NCBI RefSeq assembly: GCF_003028415.1
Contig: NZ_PYSV01000001.1
Span: 372,001-436,000 of the forward strand
DNA from: Deinococcus arcticus
GTDB taxonomy: Bacteria > Deinococcota > Deinococci > Deinococcales > Deinococcaceae
Reading direction: 5' to 3'
Length of the DNA stretch: 64,000 bases
This document shows positions 1 through 11,963 of the stretch, piece after piece. Each line of letters opens with the position of its first letter. Position 1 is the first letter of the stretch. A program made the translations under genes and the position numbers. The notes under the pieces were generated by a model, which was not told the DNA's origin, made no database searches, and saw only the letters and a program-made list of their open reading frames with translations.

Positions 1-15
1 TCTAGGCGCAGATCG

Positions 16-924
<909 letters not shown>

Positions 925-930
925 GCCCGT

Positions 931-936
931 ACTGTA
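931..936 (-). promoter_or_regulatory. -10 box, leaderless promoter of the PhzF gene
   Basis: TACAGT on the minus strand, six bases before the ATG at 924. It fits the TANNNT box next to the start codon seen at many genes in this window. Confidence 0.55.
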
Positions 937-1115
937 GCAAGCCCGCCCCGGCCCACCTTCATCTTTAGCTGGGCTTGACCTGCCCTGAAGGCGCTCTCCA
1001 TGCAGGCGGCATCTTGGGATGGGCTTTAGGTCTTTCGTAAAAATTCCCGCACTGGGCCTGACAGACTCCGGCCAGTTCACCGCACACAGCTGGTGACCCA
1101 ACCTAGGAGGGTGTT

Positions 1116-2027
<912 letters not shown>

Positions 2028-2034
2028 GCGGGCA

Positions 2035-2070
2035 GGGGAGGGCGCGGTGTTGGCCCTCCCCACCTTCTTT
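2035..2070 (+). terminator. Hairpin plus U-rich tract between the two DUF2382 genes
   Basis: GGGGAGGGC (2035-2043) pairs perfectly with GCCCTCCCC (2053-2061), followed by a pyrimidine/T-rich tract that runs straight into the next ATG at 2073. It looks like an intrinsic terminator or attenuator between co-directional genes. Confidence 0.6.
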
Positions 2071-2072
2071 CT

Positions 2073-2495
2073 ATGACCCAGGAACGCAAGGTCCGCCGCG
2101 CCCTGCAAGGCGTGATTGAACTGCGCGAAGAGCGCGCCGAGATCCAGAAGGTCCGCGAACAGATCGGCCGCGTGGTTGTTCGCCGGGAGCGCCGCGTGCG
2201 CGAGGAAACCGTGCGCGTGGAGCTGGTGTCTGAAGTGCTGGTGGTCACCGCCCAGGAGGGCGCCGCCAGCGTGCAGATCGGCACCCGGACGCTGGCCCCG
2301 GGCGAAACCTACGAAGTGCTGCTGTACGACGAGCGCGCGGTGCCCGGCAAGGAAACAGTGGTGGCCCAGGAAGTACGCCTCTTCAAAGACACGCTGGTGC
2401 GTGAAGAGACAGTGCCCCTGCAGCTCGCCTATGAGGAACTGGTCGTGGACGAGCAGATGCTGGATGGCCCCTTGGTGGAGCCGCCCAGACCCTGA
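2073..2495 (+). CDS. DUF2382-domain protein
   Basis: A 140-residue protein rich in Glu, Arg and Val with the repeating pattern of DUF2382 (VVVRRERRVREETVRVE, RLFKDTLVREETVPL). It is shorter than its upstream neighbour and lacks a PRC-barrel. No Shine-Dalgarno sequence is visible before the ATG; the preceding bases are the T-rich tail of a hairpin, so translation may depend on read-through from upstream. It is likely a paralogue acting in the same stress process. Function is unknown beyond the family. Confidence 0.78.
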   Translation: MTQERKVRRALQGVIELREERAEIQKVREQIGRVVVRRERRVREETVRVELVSEVLVVTAQEGAASVQIGTRTLAPGETYEVLLYDERAVPGKETVVAQEVRLFKDTLVREETVPLQLAYEELVVDEQMLDGPLVEPPRP

Positions 2496-2509
2496 ACTCA
2501 GTCTTCAAC

Positions 2510-2552
2510 GCAGCAGCGGCCAATGCCTGAAGAGGGCATTGGCCGCTGCTGC
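2510..2552. terminator. Bidirectional terminator between DUF2382 gene and asnS
   Basis: A perfect 18 bp inverted repeat: GCAGCAGCGGCCAATGCC at 2510-2527 and its complement at 2535-2552, with a 7-base loop. It lies between convergent genes. There is no long T-run on either side. Confidence 0.75.
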
Positions 2553-2559
2553 TGTGCTT

Positions 2560-3903
2560 TCAGGGCCGCATGCGCGTGAGCATCCGGGGAAAGGGAATCG
2601 CCTCGCGGATGTGGTCAATGCCGGTGATCCAGGCAATCACCCGTTCCAGGCCCATGCCAAAGCCCGCATGCGGCATGGAGCCGGTGCGGCGCAGGTCCAG
2701 GTACCACTCGAACGCCTCCAGCGGCAGGCCCTCGTGTTCAATGCGGCTTTTCAGCAGCTCGTAGTCGTGAATGCGCTCGCTGCCGCCGATAATCTCGCCG
2801 TAGCCTTCGGGCGCGATCATGTCGTCGCACAGGGCCACGCGGGGGTCGGCCGGGTCGGGCTGCATGTAGAACGATTTGATGGCCGCCGGATAGCGCTCGA
2901 TCATCACCGGCCGGTCAAAATGGTGGCCCAGAATCGTCTCGTGCGGGGCGCCCAGGTCGTCGCCCCATTCCACGGGCTGCACGTCGGCCTGCACGTTGGG
3001 TGGCAGGTCTCCGCGCTCAATGTGGTCGCGGATGATCTCCAGCGCCCGGGTGTAGGTCACGCGCGGGTACTGCCCTTCGGCGGCCCCGGCCAGCTTGCTC
3101 ACGTCGCGGCCCAGCAGCTTTAACTCCTCGGCGCACTGCTCCAGCGCCCGGCGTACCAGAAAGCTCACGAAGCGCTCCTGCAGCGCCATGTTGTCCTCGT
3201 GGTTACTGGGGCTTACCTCGGGCTCCACCATCCAGAATTCCAGCAGGTGGCGCCGGGTCTTGCTCTTTTCTGCACGGAAGGTGGGCCCGAAGGTATACAC
3301 CTTGCCAAAGGCCGCCGCGCCCGCTTCCGCGTGCAGCTGCCCCGTCTGCGACAGGTACGCCTTGTCCTCGCCAAACAGGTCAATCTCGAACAGCTCGGTG
3401 GTGCCCTCGGCGGCGTTCGGGGTGAAAAAGGGCGCGTCGAAGCGAATGAAGCCCTCACTGTGAAAGAAGTCCACGATGGAGCGCTGCACGCAGTCGCGCA
3501 CCCGCATGATCGCCCAGGGGCGGCGGTGGCGCAGCCACAGGTGGCGGTGGTCCATCAGGAACTCAATGCCGTGTTCCTTGGGCGTGATCGGATACTCCGC
3601 GTGGTTCTCGCTGATCACCTTGAGGCCCCGCACGCTCAGTTCCACGCCGCCCGGAGCCCGCTCGTCGGCGCGTACCTCACCCGTGACTGTCACGGCCTGT
3701 TCCTGGGTCAGGCGCTTGGCCTGCTCGAACACGTCCTCGCTGACGTCGGTCTTGAACACGGTGGCCTGCACGAAGCCGCTGCCATCGCGCAGCTTCAGAA
3801 ACTGCAGCTTGCCCTTGCCGCTCTTGTCGGTCAGCCACGCGTGCACGGTGACCGTCTGGCCCACATGCTGGGGCAGGTCGTGAATGTTGGAAGACATGCT
3901 CAT
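2560..3903 (-). CDS. asnS: Asparaginyl-tRNA synthetase
   Basis: A 447-residue class IIb synthetase that charges tRNA-Asn with asparagine. An N-terminal OB-fold (about 16-105) binds the anticodon. The catalytic domain shows motif 2 ([21 protein letters not shown] region) and motif 3 (GFGMGLERV). The HLWLRHRRP and [11 protein letters not shown] stretches are AsnRS-like rather than AspRS-like, and there is no GAD insertion. D. radiodurans is known to combine AsnRS with tRNA-dependent amidation. The start at 3903 is supported by TATACT eight bases upstream; the next ATG, two codons in, is also possible. Confidence 0.96.
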   Translation of the reverse strand: MSMSSNIHDLPQHVGQTVTVHAWLTDKSGKGKLQFLKLRDGSGFVQATVFKTDVSEDVFEQAKRLTQEQAVTVTGEVRADERAPGGVELSVRGLKVISENHAEYPITPKEHGIEFLMDHRHLWLRHRRPWAIMRVRDCVQRSIVDFFHSEGFIRFDAPFFTPNAAEGTTELFEIDLFGEDKAYLSQTGQLHAEAGAAAFGKVYTFGPTFRAEKSKTRRHLLEFWMVEPEVSPSNHEDNMALQERFVSFLVRRALEQCAEELKLLGRDVSKLAGAAEGQYPRVTYTRALEIIRDHIERGDLPPNVQADVQPVEWGDDLGAPHETILGHHFDRPVMIERYPAAIKSFYMQPDPADPRVALCDDMIAPEGYGEIIGGSERIHDYELLKSRIEHEGLPLEAFEWYLDLRRTGSMPHAGFGMGLERVIAWITGIDHIREAIPFPRMLTRMRP

Positions 3904-3911
3904 CGGCGCTC

Positions 3912-3917
3912 AGTATA
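3912..3917 (-). promoter_or_regulatory. -10 box of asnS
   Basis: TATACT on the minus strand, eight bases before the asnS ATG at 3903. Confidence 0.5.
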
Positions 3918-4087
3918 GGCAGAGTGGGCTCTGGCGCCGGCAAGAAGAGGAGAGTGGCGCCGCAGGGGTGTCCGGCTGCCGCTTACCGTAGACAGGTCCA
4001 GAGGCTTTTCCTGTGTCCCAGAGGGTTATGGGCTGTGGCGTTTTCGCGGCCCTTGGCCCTCAGAACAGCGCCACCCTCAACCCCTGT

Positions 4088-4699
4088 TTACTTCCCCCCC
4101 AGGCGCTTATGGCACGTATCTAGCGTGGCCTGTGCGGCCTGCGTTCCCTGGGCCCTCAGGCGGTCATGCTCGGCCTGAATTGCCCCCCGCTTGCTGGCCG
4201 GCACATGTGGCAGGTTGATCTGCACTGTCAGCAGCGCGGCGTCCAGCGCGCCCCGCAGCAGACTGGCCCCCGCCCCCACGTCGCTCACCACCTCCGGGTG
4301 TACCTGCGCGGCCAGTTCAGGTGCCCGGGCCAGGCCCCCCACGACGGCGCGGGCCAGAGCCAGAGGGACCACCATGGCCGCCTCGCCTGCCGTTCTCAGC
4401 GCGGCGGACCTGCCGGGATCCTCTTTGGGAAGGTGCTGGGCTTCCACATAGGTCCCAAACGCCTGCACATCCTCATCGGCCATGCCCTGAAGTTGGCCGC
4501 GCAGCGCGGTCACCTCTTCAAGAACCTCGGCCAGGGCGGCGTGATCCCCTTTCTGCTGCGTGATCCCCACGGCCATGCCCAGCAGCGCGGCCCCAAAGGC
4601 CCCAGTGATGGCCGCCGTGGCGCCCCCGCCGGGCGTGGCGTCCGGGCTGGCGGCGGCTTCCAGCAGCGCCTGCGCTGGGTGTGCCCACAGAGAAGACAT
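4088..4699 (-). CDS. Cyclodeaminase/cyclohydrolase (FTCD_C) family protein
   Basis: A 203-residue all-helical protein of the formiminotransferase-cyclodeaminase C-terminal family. The family start is clear: SPDATPGGGATAAITGAFGAALLGMA at residues about 18-43, with the GGG turn that binds the folate pterin. Stand-alone members act on 5-formimino- or 5,10-methenyl-tetrahydrofolate, but no histidine-degradation or folate gene is adjacent, so the substrate is open. A TAGAGT box six bases upstream indicates a leaderless mRNA. It lies downstream of tpiA and separated from it by a palindromic repeat. Confidence 0.82.
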   Translation of the reverse strand: MSSLWAHPAQALLEAAASPDATPGGGATAAITGAFGAALLGMAVGITQQKGDHAALAEVLEEVTALRGQLQGMADEDVQAFGTYVEAQHLPKEDPGRSAALRTAGEAAMVVPLALARAVVGGLARAPELAAQVHPEVVSDVGAGASLLRGALDAALLTVQINLPHVPASKRGAIQAEHDRLRAQGTQAAQATLDTCHKRLGGK

Positions 4700-4705
4700 G
4701 CCGAC

Positions 4706-4711
4706 ACTCTA
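4706..4711 (-). promoter_or_regulatory. -10 box, leaderless promoter of the FTCD_C gene
   Basis: TAGAGT on the minus strand, six bases before the ATG at 4699. Confidence 0.55.
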
Positions 4712-4762
4712 AAGTGAAGTCGCCGCCTCCAGACTTGAGAGAATCCGGAGGAAACAGAGTAA

Positions 4763-4814
4763 GGAAACTAAAAATTCACGAACTGGTAAAATCGTGAATA
4801 AAGTCACGAGTGAA
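4763..4814. repeat. Palindromic intergenic repeat R, copy 1 (diverged)
   Basis: Core at 4775-4798: TTCACGAA, spacer, ATCGTGAA, followed by a diverged third half-site. It lies between the tpiA 3' end and the FTCD_C promoter. It is the least conserved of seven copies (others at 18239, 23695, 39934, 41552, 56289 and 61688). Confidence 0.7.
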
Positions 4815-4867
4815 GGGAAGATGGTGAACCTGAGCAGAACCCAGGCCCCACATCGTTCCCGCAGCGC

Positions 4868-5602
4868 CTATTCCTTCAGGGCGTCGTTCATGCCCAGCAC
4901 GTCCGGCACCTTTAAGCTGGCGCCGCCCACCAGCGCGCCGTTCACATTGGGCTGCGCGCAGATGCTGGCGATGTTGTCCGGCTTGACGCTGCCGCCGTAC
5001 AGCACACGAATGTCGTCGGCGTCGCTGCCGTAGCGGGTGGTCAGGGCCTCGCGGATGGCGGCGGCCAGTTCCTCGGCGTCGTCGGCGGTGGCGGTCTTGC
5101 CGGTGCCAATGGCCCACACCGGCTCATAGGCAATCACCACATCCGGGCCCACGCCCGCCAGGCTGCCGTCCAGCTGCGCCAGGGTGTGGGCCACGTGTTC
5201 GCCGCGCTCGCGCACCGCCAGACCCTCGCCCACACACACAATCGGCACCAGGCCGCTCAGCTGCGCCTGCCGGGCCTTGGCGGCCACGGCGGCGTCGGTC
5301 TCGCCGTGGTACTCGCGCCGCTCGCTGTGGCCCACCACCACGTAGGTTGCGCCCACGTCTTTGAGCATCGCCGCGCTGATCTCGCCGGTGTAGGCCCCGC
5401 TCTCGTGCGCCGAGACATCCTGCCCGCCAAACGCCACGCCCGCCGGCAGGTTGGCCGCCAGGGTGCTCAGCGTGATGGCTGGGGCCATGACGGCCAGTTC
5501 GGCCGGGCCAGGGACCAGCTTGCCAGCCAGTTCCTGCGCCCAGGCGCGGGCTTCGGTGGGGGTCTTGTTCATCTTCCAGTTCAGGGCCAGCAGATTTTGC
5601 AT
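4868..5602 (-). CDS. tpiA: Triosephosphate isomerase
   Basis: A 244-residue TIM-barrel enzyme interconverting dihydroxyacetone phosphate and glyceraldehyde 3-phosphate. NWKMN at residues 8-12 carries the catalytic Lys, VVGHSERRE the electrophilic His, [14 protein letters not shown] the catalytic Glu, and GGSV the phosphate-binding loop. Length is normal. The start has AGGAGG nearby (an AGGAAGCGAT stretch before ATG). It is third in the co-directional gap-pgk-tpiA run, 111 bases after pgk. Confidence 0.97.
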   Translation of the reverse strand: MQNLLALNWKMNKTPTEARAWAQELAGKLVPGPAELAVMAPAITLSTLAANLPAGVAFGGQDVSAHESGAYTGEISAAMLKDVGATYVVVGHSERREYHGETDAAVAAKARQAQLSGLVPIVCVGEGLAVRERGEHVAHTLAQLDGSLAGVGPDVVIAYEPVWAIGTGKTATADDAEELAAAIREALTTRYGSDADDIRVLYGGSVKPDNIASICAQPNVNGALVGGASLKVPDVLGMNDALKE

Positions 5603-5713
5603 ATCGCTTCCTCCTTGGGGTGGGCCAGCACCGTGGCTACATGGGGTGAGGCCATAGCCCGGCCCGGTCTTGATACGTGGCGTGGGGCGCAGGGCACCTG
5701 GGACTTCGGGGGT

Positions 5714-6886
5714 TTACCGCATGGCCTCCACGCCCGGCAGAACCTTGCCCTCCAGCAGTTCCAGGCTGGCGCCGCCGCCCGTGGAAATATGGTCAATCTG
5801 GTCGGCCTTGCCGCTCTTGTTGATGGCGCTCACCGAGTCGCCGCCACCCACCACGGTATAGGCCTGATCCTTCAGGCTGCCCACGGCCGCCGCCACCGCG
5901 TTGGTGCCGGCCGCAAACGCCTCGAATTCAAAAACGCCCATCGGGCCGTTCCAGAACACCATCTTCGTGCCCTTCAGGGCGTCGGTGTAGGCGGCCTGCG
6001 TGTCTGGGCCAATGTCCAGGCCCATCCAGCCGTCCGGAATGGCCCCGGCGGGCACCACTCTGGTCTGCGCGTCGGCAGCAAAGCGGTCGGCGGCCACCGC
6101 GTCGGTGGGCAGCATCAGCTTGTCGCCGTGCTGTTCCAGCAACCCCCGCGCGTACTCCACCTGATCGTCTTCCACCAGACTGCTGCCAATCTGGCCGCCG
6201 CGCGCCTTGATAAACGTGAACATCATGCCGCCGCCAATGAGCATGCGGTCCACCTTGGGCAGCAGGGTCTCGATCACCCTGATCTTGTCGCTGACCTTGG
6301 CCCCGCCGATGATGACCACGTAGGGGCGTTCGCCCCCCGACAGCACCCGCCCCAGGGCGTCCACCTCGGTGTGCAGCAGCTGGCCAGCCGCGTGGGGCAG
6401 CAGCCCCGCCACCCCACTGACCGACGAGTGTGCCCGGTGTGCGCTGCCAAAGGCGTCGAGCACGAAGGCGTCGCCCAGCCGGGCCAGTTTTGCGTTCAGT
6501 GCGGCGTCGTTCTGTTCCTCGCCCGCGCTGAAGCGCACGTTTTCCAGCAGGGCCACCTCGCCTTCACCCAGCGCCTGCACGGCGGCCAGGGTGTCGTCAC
6601 TGTCGGCGGTGCCCGCAATGAAGTGCACAGGGCGGCCCAGCGCTTCTTCCAGCACGGGGGCCACGGGCCTGAGCGAGTATTTCTCTTCCGGACCATTCTT
6701 GGGGCGGCCAAAGTGGCTCAGCAGCACGACGTTGCGCGCGCCGGCGTCCAGCAGGGCCTTCACGGTGGGCAGGCTGGCGGTGACGCGGGTCGTGTCCTGC
6801 ACGGCGCCGTCTTTCACAGGCACGTTGTAGTCCACGCGCACCAGCACGCGCTGGCCGCGAACGTTCAGTTGATTCAAAGTCTGCAT
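5714..6886 (-). CDS. pgk: Phosphoglycerate kinase
   Basis: A 390-residue glycolytic kinase transferring the acyl phosphate of 1,3-bisphosphoglycerate to ADP. The N-domain shows [11 protein letters not shown] and LLSHFGRP (substrate arginines); the C-domain shows the nucleotide-binding GGGDSVSA loop. The ATG at 6886 gives the family N-terminus and has AAGGAG seven bases upstream; a longer in-frame extension into the gap-pgk spacer has no similarity. The spacer contains a long stem-loop (6910-6957). Confidence 0.97.
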   Translation of the reverse strand: MQTLNQLNVRGQRVLVRVDYNVPVKDGAVQDTTRVTASLPTVKALLDAGARNVVLLSHFGRPKNGPEEKYSLRPVAPVLEEALGRPVHFIAGTADSDDTLAAVQALGEGEVALLENVRFSAGEEQNDAALNAKLARLGDAFVLDAFGSAHRAHSSVSGVAGLLPHAAGQLLHTEVDALGRVLSGGERPYVVIIGGAKVSDKIRVIETLLPKVDRMLIGGGMMFTFIKARGGQIGSSLVEDDQVEYARGLLEQHGDKLMLPTDAVAADRFAADAQTRVVPAGAIPDGWMGLDIGPDTQAAYTDALKGTKMVFWNGPMGVFEFEAFAAGTNAVAAAVGSLKDQAYTVVGGGDSVSAINKSGKADQIDHISTGGGASLELLEGKVLPGVEAMR

Positions 6887-6909
6887 GTCTGCTCCTTGGA
6901 GGGCGCATG

Positions 6910-6957
6910 GCAAATGGCAGATGGTCCAGGGCTCGCCCCTCGCCATCTGCCATTTGC
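6910..6957. repeat. 15 bp inverted repeat in the gap-pgk spacer
   Basis: GCAAATGGCAGATGG (6910-6924) and its exact complement (6943-6957) flank an 18-base loop between the gap stop and the pgk ribosome-binding site. It would form a stable stem in the dicistronic mRNA and has no T-run, so processing or stability control is more likely than termination. Confidence 0.65.
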
Positions 6958-6978
6958 GGTCAGCCATCTGCGCGCTGT

Positions 6979-8037
<1,059 letters not shown>

Positions 8038-8062
8038 ACGCCTGAGGCCAAATATGGATTTC

Positions 8063-8077
8063 GTGTCCTCTGGACAC
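8063..8077. promoter_or_regulatory. Candidate operator upstream of gap
   Basis: GTGTCC-TCT-GGACAC, a perfect 6+3+6 inverted repeat next to the presumed -35 region of the gap promoter. The position suits a repressor or activator of the glycolytic genes. The regulator is not identified. Confidence 0.45.
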
Positions 8078-8164
8078 CAAGACATTTTTAGACGCGGTTC
8101 AAAGCCCCCGGCCTCGCGGCCCCGCTCGGGGCCCTGCGCCGCAGCACCACAGTCGTCCGGCGTG

Positions 8165-8523
8165 TCAGGCGCTGCGGTCCGTGTTCAAGCTCTCCAGGAC
8201 AGAGCGCCCGTCCGGCAGCGCGCTGACATCGGGCGGCACGCCGTCCGGGCGCAGACTCCAGCGCGGCAGCACCACCACTTCTCGGCCGCCAGCACAGCCG
8301 ATGTTGTCTGGAATGGCAGTCACCTCCTGCCCCTGCAGCGTGAACAGGCGGTGGCGCACCGCGAAGCAGTCCACCTCCAGCGTCACGGCGCCCGGTTGAC
8401 CACCTGCACCCGGATGTTCTCCCAGGTCAGGGCCTGCACCGGGGAATTCACGAAGACAAACAGCGCCAGCCTCGGCGGGGCCAGGACCGCCGCCGAAGCC
8501 ATCAGCCTCAGGCCCAGGGCCAC
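8165..8523 (-). pseudogene. Small secreted/membrane protein, interrupted by a one-base frameshift
   Basis: From a GTG at 8523 one frame gives a hydrophobic leader (VALGLRLMASAAVLAPPRL) ending in a signal-peptidase-like SPVQA, then LTWENIRVQVVN and a premature stop. A second frame continues smoothly with GAVTLEVDCFAVRHR through to a stop at 8165. The two join if one C is added to the CCC run at 8391-8393 (plus strand), giving about 119 residues. Two Cys could form a disulfide after export. No family is recognised. It follows the YceI gene by 23 bases and is probably co-transcribed with it. Either a real frameshift or a sequencing error. Confidence 0.5.
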
Positions 8524-8546
8524 GCCTCTGGACCAAAGCTTCAGAT

Positions 8547-9095
8547 TCAGCTCCGGTTCAGCGTGAAAGCCACGTCCACGGTCACCGAATCGCTGCTGCC
8601 GGGATAGCGCACGTCATAGTCGAAGGGATTGAACTTGAACTGGGTGCTCACGTTCACCTTGCCGCCCTGCAGCGTGGCCTTGACCGGCACGCTCACCGTC
8701 TTGGTGGTGCCCTTGACGGTCAGTTTGCCGGTGGCGGTGGTGGCCAGGGTCTGGCCCTCGACCAGCCGCCCGCCCGTCAGGCGTTCCAGGGTGAAAGTGG
8801 CGTTGGGATACTTGGCGGTGTTCAGGGCATTCTCGCCCTTGGCGTGGCTGTCGCGCAGCCCAATCCCGGTGCGCAGGTTCGCCACTGGCACCCGCACCGA
8901 GCCCGTGGTGGCCGCCAGATTGGCCGGGTCCAGCGCCACGGTGGCCGTGACCCCGGCGATGGTGCCGCGTACCGGAACAAAACGCACCGTGTGCGTAAAG
9001 CTGGCGGTGCCGTTCTCGGCGCGGTATTCCACGGCGCCCGCCACGCCCATCAGGACTGCTGCCCCCACGGCCCAAAATCGTTTCATGTTGTTCAT
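8547..9095 (-). CDS. YceI-family periplasmic lipid-binding-like protein
   Basis: A 182-residue protein with a signal peptide (MKRFWAVGAAVLMGVAGA) and a lipocalin-like YceI beta-barrel. Family features are VEYRAENGTASFTHTVRF near the mature N-terminus, SVRVPVANLRTGI, and FNPFDYDVRYPG near the end. YceI proteins bind polyisoprenoid-type lipids in the periplasm; the ligand here is unknown. Two ATGs three codons apart (9095, 9086) are both possible; no clear Shine-Dalgarno decides. A frameshifted secreted protein follows. Confidence 0.85.
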   Translation of the reverse strand: MNNMKRFWAVGAAVLMGVAGAVEYRAENGTASFTHTVRFVPVRGTIAGVTATVALDPANLAATTGSVRVPVANLRTGIGLRDSHAKGENALNTAKYPNATFTLERLTGGRLVEGQTLATTATGKLTVKGTTKTVSVPVKATLQGGKVNVSTQFKFNPFDYDVRYPGSSDSVTVDVAFTLNRS

Positions 9096-9276
9096 TGTGC
9101 GCGGCGGCGGTGAAGACCAAGTGAACGCGGGCCTGAGGGGCACAACCGGGCGCCGCGTATAAAACTTCATCTGAAGGTCCGCCGCTGACAGAACTCTGTG
9201 TCAGCGGCCTGCCTACGCTGGAGGCACTCCGCGTTTCTGGGCCCTGTCCAGACTCGCACCCCTCACGGAGGCCCCT

Positions 9277-9591
9277 ATGAAGCGAGCCCTGACCCTCATT
9301 GCCCTGATTCTGCCCTGCGCCGCCTCGGCTGGCAGCGGCTCGGTGTCCCTGACTTTCCGCGTGAGTGTGCAGGCCGTGTGCCAGTTGCACAGCCAGAGCG
9401 CCGAGCGCGTGACCCTGCGCTGCACCCGCGACTTCGTGCCGGCCGATCCCCACGCCCTGCCCGAACTGATGGGCAAGCTGCCCATGGCCAGCCTGCGCCT
9501 GAGCGGCACGGCCCCCTACAGTGGCGGCGGCACCCTGAACACCTATGTGGTGGAGCGCCCCAGCGATACGGGTGAACTGATTTTCTACTGA
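9277..9591 (+). CDS. Small secreted protein, unknown function
   Basis: A 104-residue protein with a clean signal peptide (MKRALTLIALILPCAASA, cut after ASA). The mature part is beta-rich with two Cys about 17 residues apart (VQAVCQLH and TLRCTRD), which could form a disulfide. The pattern loosely resembles single-domain pilin/coat-type secreted proteins, but I do not recognise a family. GGAGG lies six bases before the ATG. It precedes the SARP-like regulator on the same strand. Confidence 0.75.
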   Translation: MKRALTLIALILPCAASAGSGSVSLTFRVSVQAVCQLHSQSAERVTLRCTRDFVPADPHALPELMGKLPMASLRLSGTAPYSGGGTLNTYVVERPSDTGELIFY

Positions 9592-9705
9592 GTGTCCACA
9601 GGGGCCCGGGCCAGATGGCGCCAGCGGCCTGACCACGCCGGGCGCCGCTCTCCCCTGTGGGGTGGGCGGCGCCCGGATCAGTGCCTGCCCCGCTGACGAA
9701 CACGC

Positions 9706-9711
9706 TAAACT
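9706..9711 (+). promoter_or_regulatory. -10 box, leaderless promoter of the SARP-like gene
   Basis: TAAACT, seven bases before a TTG at 9719; this choice of start removes 19 residues of unrelated sequence from the longer reading. Confidence 0.5.
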
Positions 9712-9718
9712 GGCCTGG

Positions 9719-11755
9719 TTGACGACGACGAATGCAGATCCAGGCGGCGAGCCGCTTCTTCTCCGGGTCCTGGGCCCCGTGCAACTGCTGCGCGGCGGCG
9801 AGCGGCTGGCGGTCTCCCGCAAGGGCCTGACGCTGCTGGCTTACCTGACCCTGGAAGGTCAGGCACTGCACCGCGAAACGGCGGCGGCCCTGCTGTGGCC
9901 GCACAGCAGCGGCCTGCAGAACCTGCGCGTGGAACTCTCGGCGCTGCGCCGCGTGGGGGTCTCGCTGGGCCCGGCGCGCGCCGCCACGCTGCAGTCGCCC
10001 CTGTCCACCGACCTGGACCTGTGGGAAGAGGACCAGGACCCCGACCTGGACCGCTGGCTCTCGGCGCTGGGGCCCGCGCCCCTGAGTGGCCTGGACGACC
10101 CCGCCCATCCGGCGCTGGCGGCGTGGCTGGCGCGCGGGCGCGCGGCTCTGGGCGCGCGGGTGCGCCGCGCCCTGCGCCGCCGCCTGGACCGCGAGCCCCC
10201 TGCCCGCGCCGAGGACGCCCGGCGCCGCCTGAGCACCCAGGGCTGGCATCTGGATGAGCTCCCGGGCCCCGCCCCCACCGCGCTGGCGGCCACCCTGGCG
10301 CCGGTGCTGGCCCGCGCCCAGGGCGAGGTGCAGGCGCTGCTTTACACCGGCCGGGCGGCCAGCGGGCGCGGCGAACTGCTGAGCGCCGCCCTGCGCGCCG
10401 CTGGCTGGCACCCGGTGGGGGTCACGGTGGTGCCCTCGGTGGCGCACCTGCTGGCGTCGCTGGTGCTGCAGCTGCGCCGCCACCTGTCGCCCGTACTGCA
10501 GGCCGAGGCCGACGCCCTGCTGGCCAGCAGCGCCGGGGCCGAGCGCGATCTGGTGGCCCTGTCGGGGCTGCTGCGGCACCTGGGGCAGCCGGTGGCCTTT
10601 GTGCTGCGCGGCGCCGAGGGCCTGAACGAGGACACCGCCCGCGCCCTGGGCTTCATGCTCAACTGGCCCGCCACGCTGCTGCTGGCCCTGATCACCACCC
10701 CGCAGGGCGAGGGCCGCGTGCGCGCCCACCTGGGCACCGCCGCCGCGCCGGGCCGCCTGACCACCGCCGAGCACCCGCCCCTGACCCCGGCCGAGGTGGC
10801 CGCCCTGCTGCCCCCGGGGCGCGCGCACGACGCCGTGGAAATCCTGCGGCAATCCGAGGGCTGGTGGCCGGCGGCGCGTGCCCTGGCCGCCACCCCCGAC
10901 GTGGCGGTGCGCCGCCGCCTGGACCCGGCCCTGCGCACCCTGCTGGCCACCGAACTGCGCGCCGCCCTGAGTGACCCCGACCGCCTGGCGCCGCTGGCGG
11001 CCCTGCCCGCGCCGTTTGCCCAGGCCCAGGCCCTGGACGTGCTGACCCAGGAAGGCGCCACCGTTCCCGAAGCCGAGGCGACCCTGCGCGCGGCCCTGCG
11101 CAGCGGCATTCTGGAACGCGTGCCGGCCTCCTTTCAGGCGGCTCTGGCCCCGGACCGCCCGGTGCGTCCCCTGGACGGCGAGCAGCCTCTGGCCTTTGTC
11201 AGCGAGCTGCAGCGCGCCATGCTGGCGGGCGTGCTGGACGCCTCGGCCCGCACCCGCCTGCGCACCTGGGCGCCGCAGCCCCTGACGCGGACTGGCCCGG
11301 TGCAGCCCTGGCCCGCCCAGGCCCTGGCCGCACCCACCAGTCTGCTGGGCGCCGAGGTGCGCGCCCTGGGCTTTGGCTACCGCCTGCTGCAGGCCGCCCA
11401 CGGGTTTACCCTGCTGCGCTGCGGCCTGCCGGAACACCACGCCCCCGAACTGGCCCTGCAGGTGGGCGCGCCGCCTGCCCCGCGCTGGCACTGGCAGCTG
11501 GCCGCCTGCGTGGCGCGGCGCGACGCCCCCGCTCACCACCGCCCCTTTGCCCTGCGGCTGCAGCGGCCGGGGCAACCGGCGCCCGAGGTGCTGCTGCCCG
11601 CCCTGGAGGTGGGCCGCTGGGTTCAGCTGTCCGGCACCGGCCAGGGCCCTGTGCTGGAAGTGCTGTGCGCCGGGGCCAATGTGGTTCTGCATGTGGCGAA
11701 TCTGACCCTGCGCCCCGAGGCCGACGCGGCCGGCCCCCCCGTGGCCCCGGCCTGA
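9719..11755 (+). CDS. SARP/BTAD-like transcriptional regulator with degenerate NTPase domain
   Basis: A 678-residue protein, very rich in Ala, Leu and Arg. Residues about 12-90 form a winged-helix like that of SARP/OmpR-type regulators (LLLRVLGPVQLLRGGERL, then LTLLAYLTLEG, LRVELSALRRVG). A helical stretch follows, then a region placed like a STAND ATPase core: LLYTGRAASGRGELL sits where a P-loop should be, but Lys and Ser/Thr are missing, and FVLRGAEGL stands in place of a Walker B. The last 150 residues are beta-rich and unrecognised. Alternative start: GTG at 9662. It is probably a DNA-binding regulator no longer able to hydrolyse ATP. Confidence 0.7.
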   Translation: MTTTNADPGGEPLLLRVLGPVQLLRGGERLAVSRKGLTLLAYLTLEGQALHRETAAALLWPHSSGLQNLRVELSALRRVGVSLGPARAATLQSPLSTDLDLWEEDQDPDLDRWLSALGPAPLSGLDDPAHPALAAWLARGRAALGARVRRALRRRLDREPPARAEDARRRLSTQGWHLDELPGPAPTALAATLAPVLARAQGEVQALLYTGRAASGRGELLSAALRAAGWHPVGVTVVPSVAHLLASLVLQLRRHLSPVLQAEADALLASSAGAERDLVALSGLLRHLGQPVAFVLRGAEGLNEDTARALGFMLNWPATLLLALITTPQGEGRVRAHLGTAAAPGRLTTAEHPPLTPAEVAALLPPGRAHDAVEILRQSEGWWPAARALAATPDVAVRRRLDPALRTLLATELRAALSDPDRLAPLAALPAPFAQAQALDVLTQEGATVPEAEATLRAALRSGILERVPASFQAALAPDRPVRPLDGEQPLAFVSELQRAMLAGVLDASARTRLRTWAPQPLTRTGPVQPWPAQALAAPTSLLGAEVRALGFGYRLLQAAHGFTLLRCGLPEHHAPELALQVGAPPAPRWHWQLAACVARRDAPAHHRPFALRLQRPGQPAPEVLLPALEVGRWVQLSGTGQGPVLEVLCAGANVVLHVANLTLRPEADAAGPPVAPA

Positions 11756-11963
11756 TCCCGACACCGACCGCACCCGCTGCACCAGCGGTTCTCTCCGAGG
11801 AGCGCGAGGGGAAGAAAGACGCGCCTCCGGGCGAGGTGCCACCACGCCGGAACAGGGCCCCGTCTCAGCGAAGCGGCCGTTTGGCCCAACGAGAGCTGTG
11901 GAAGCACCGGGAAGTGACAGTGGCGGTCTTTCGAAAGAGAGACGGCCAAAGGTGGATTGAAGG

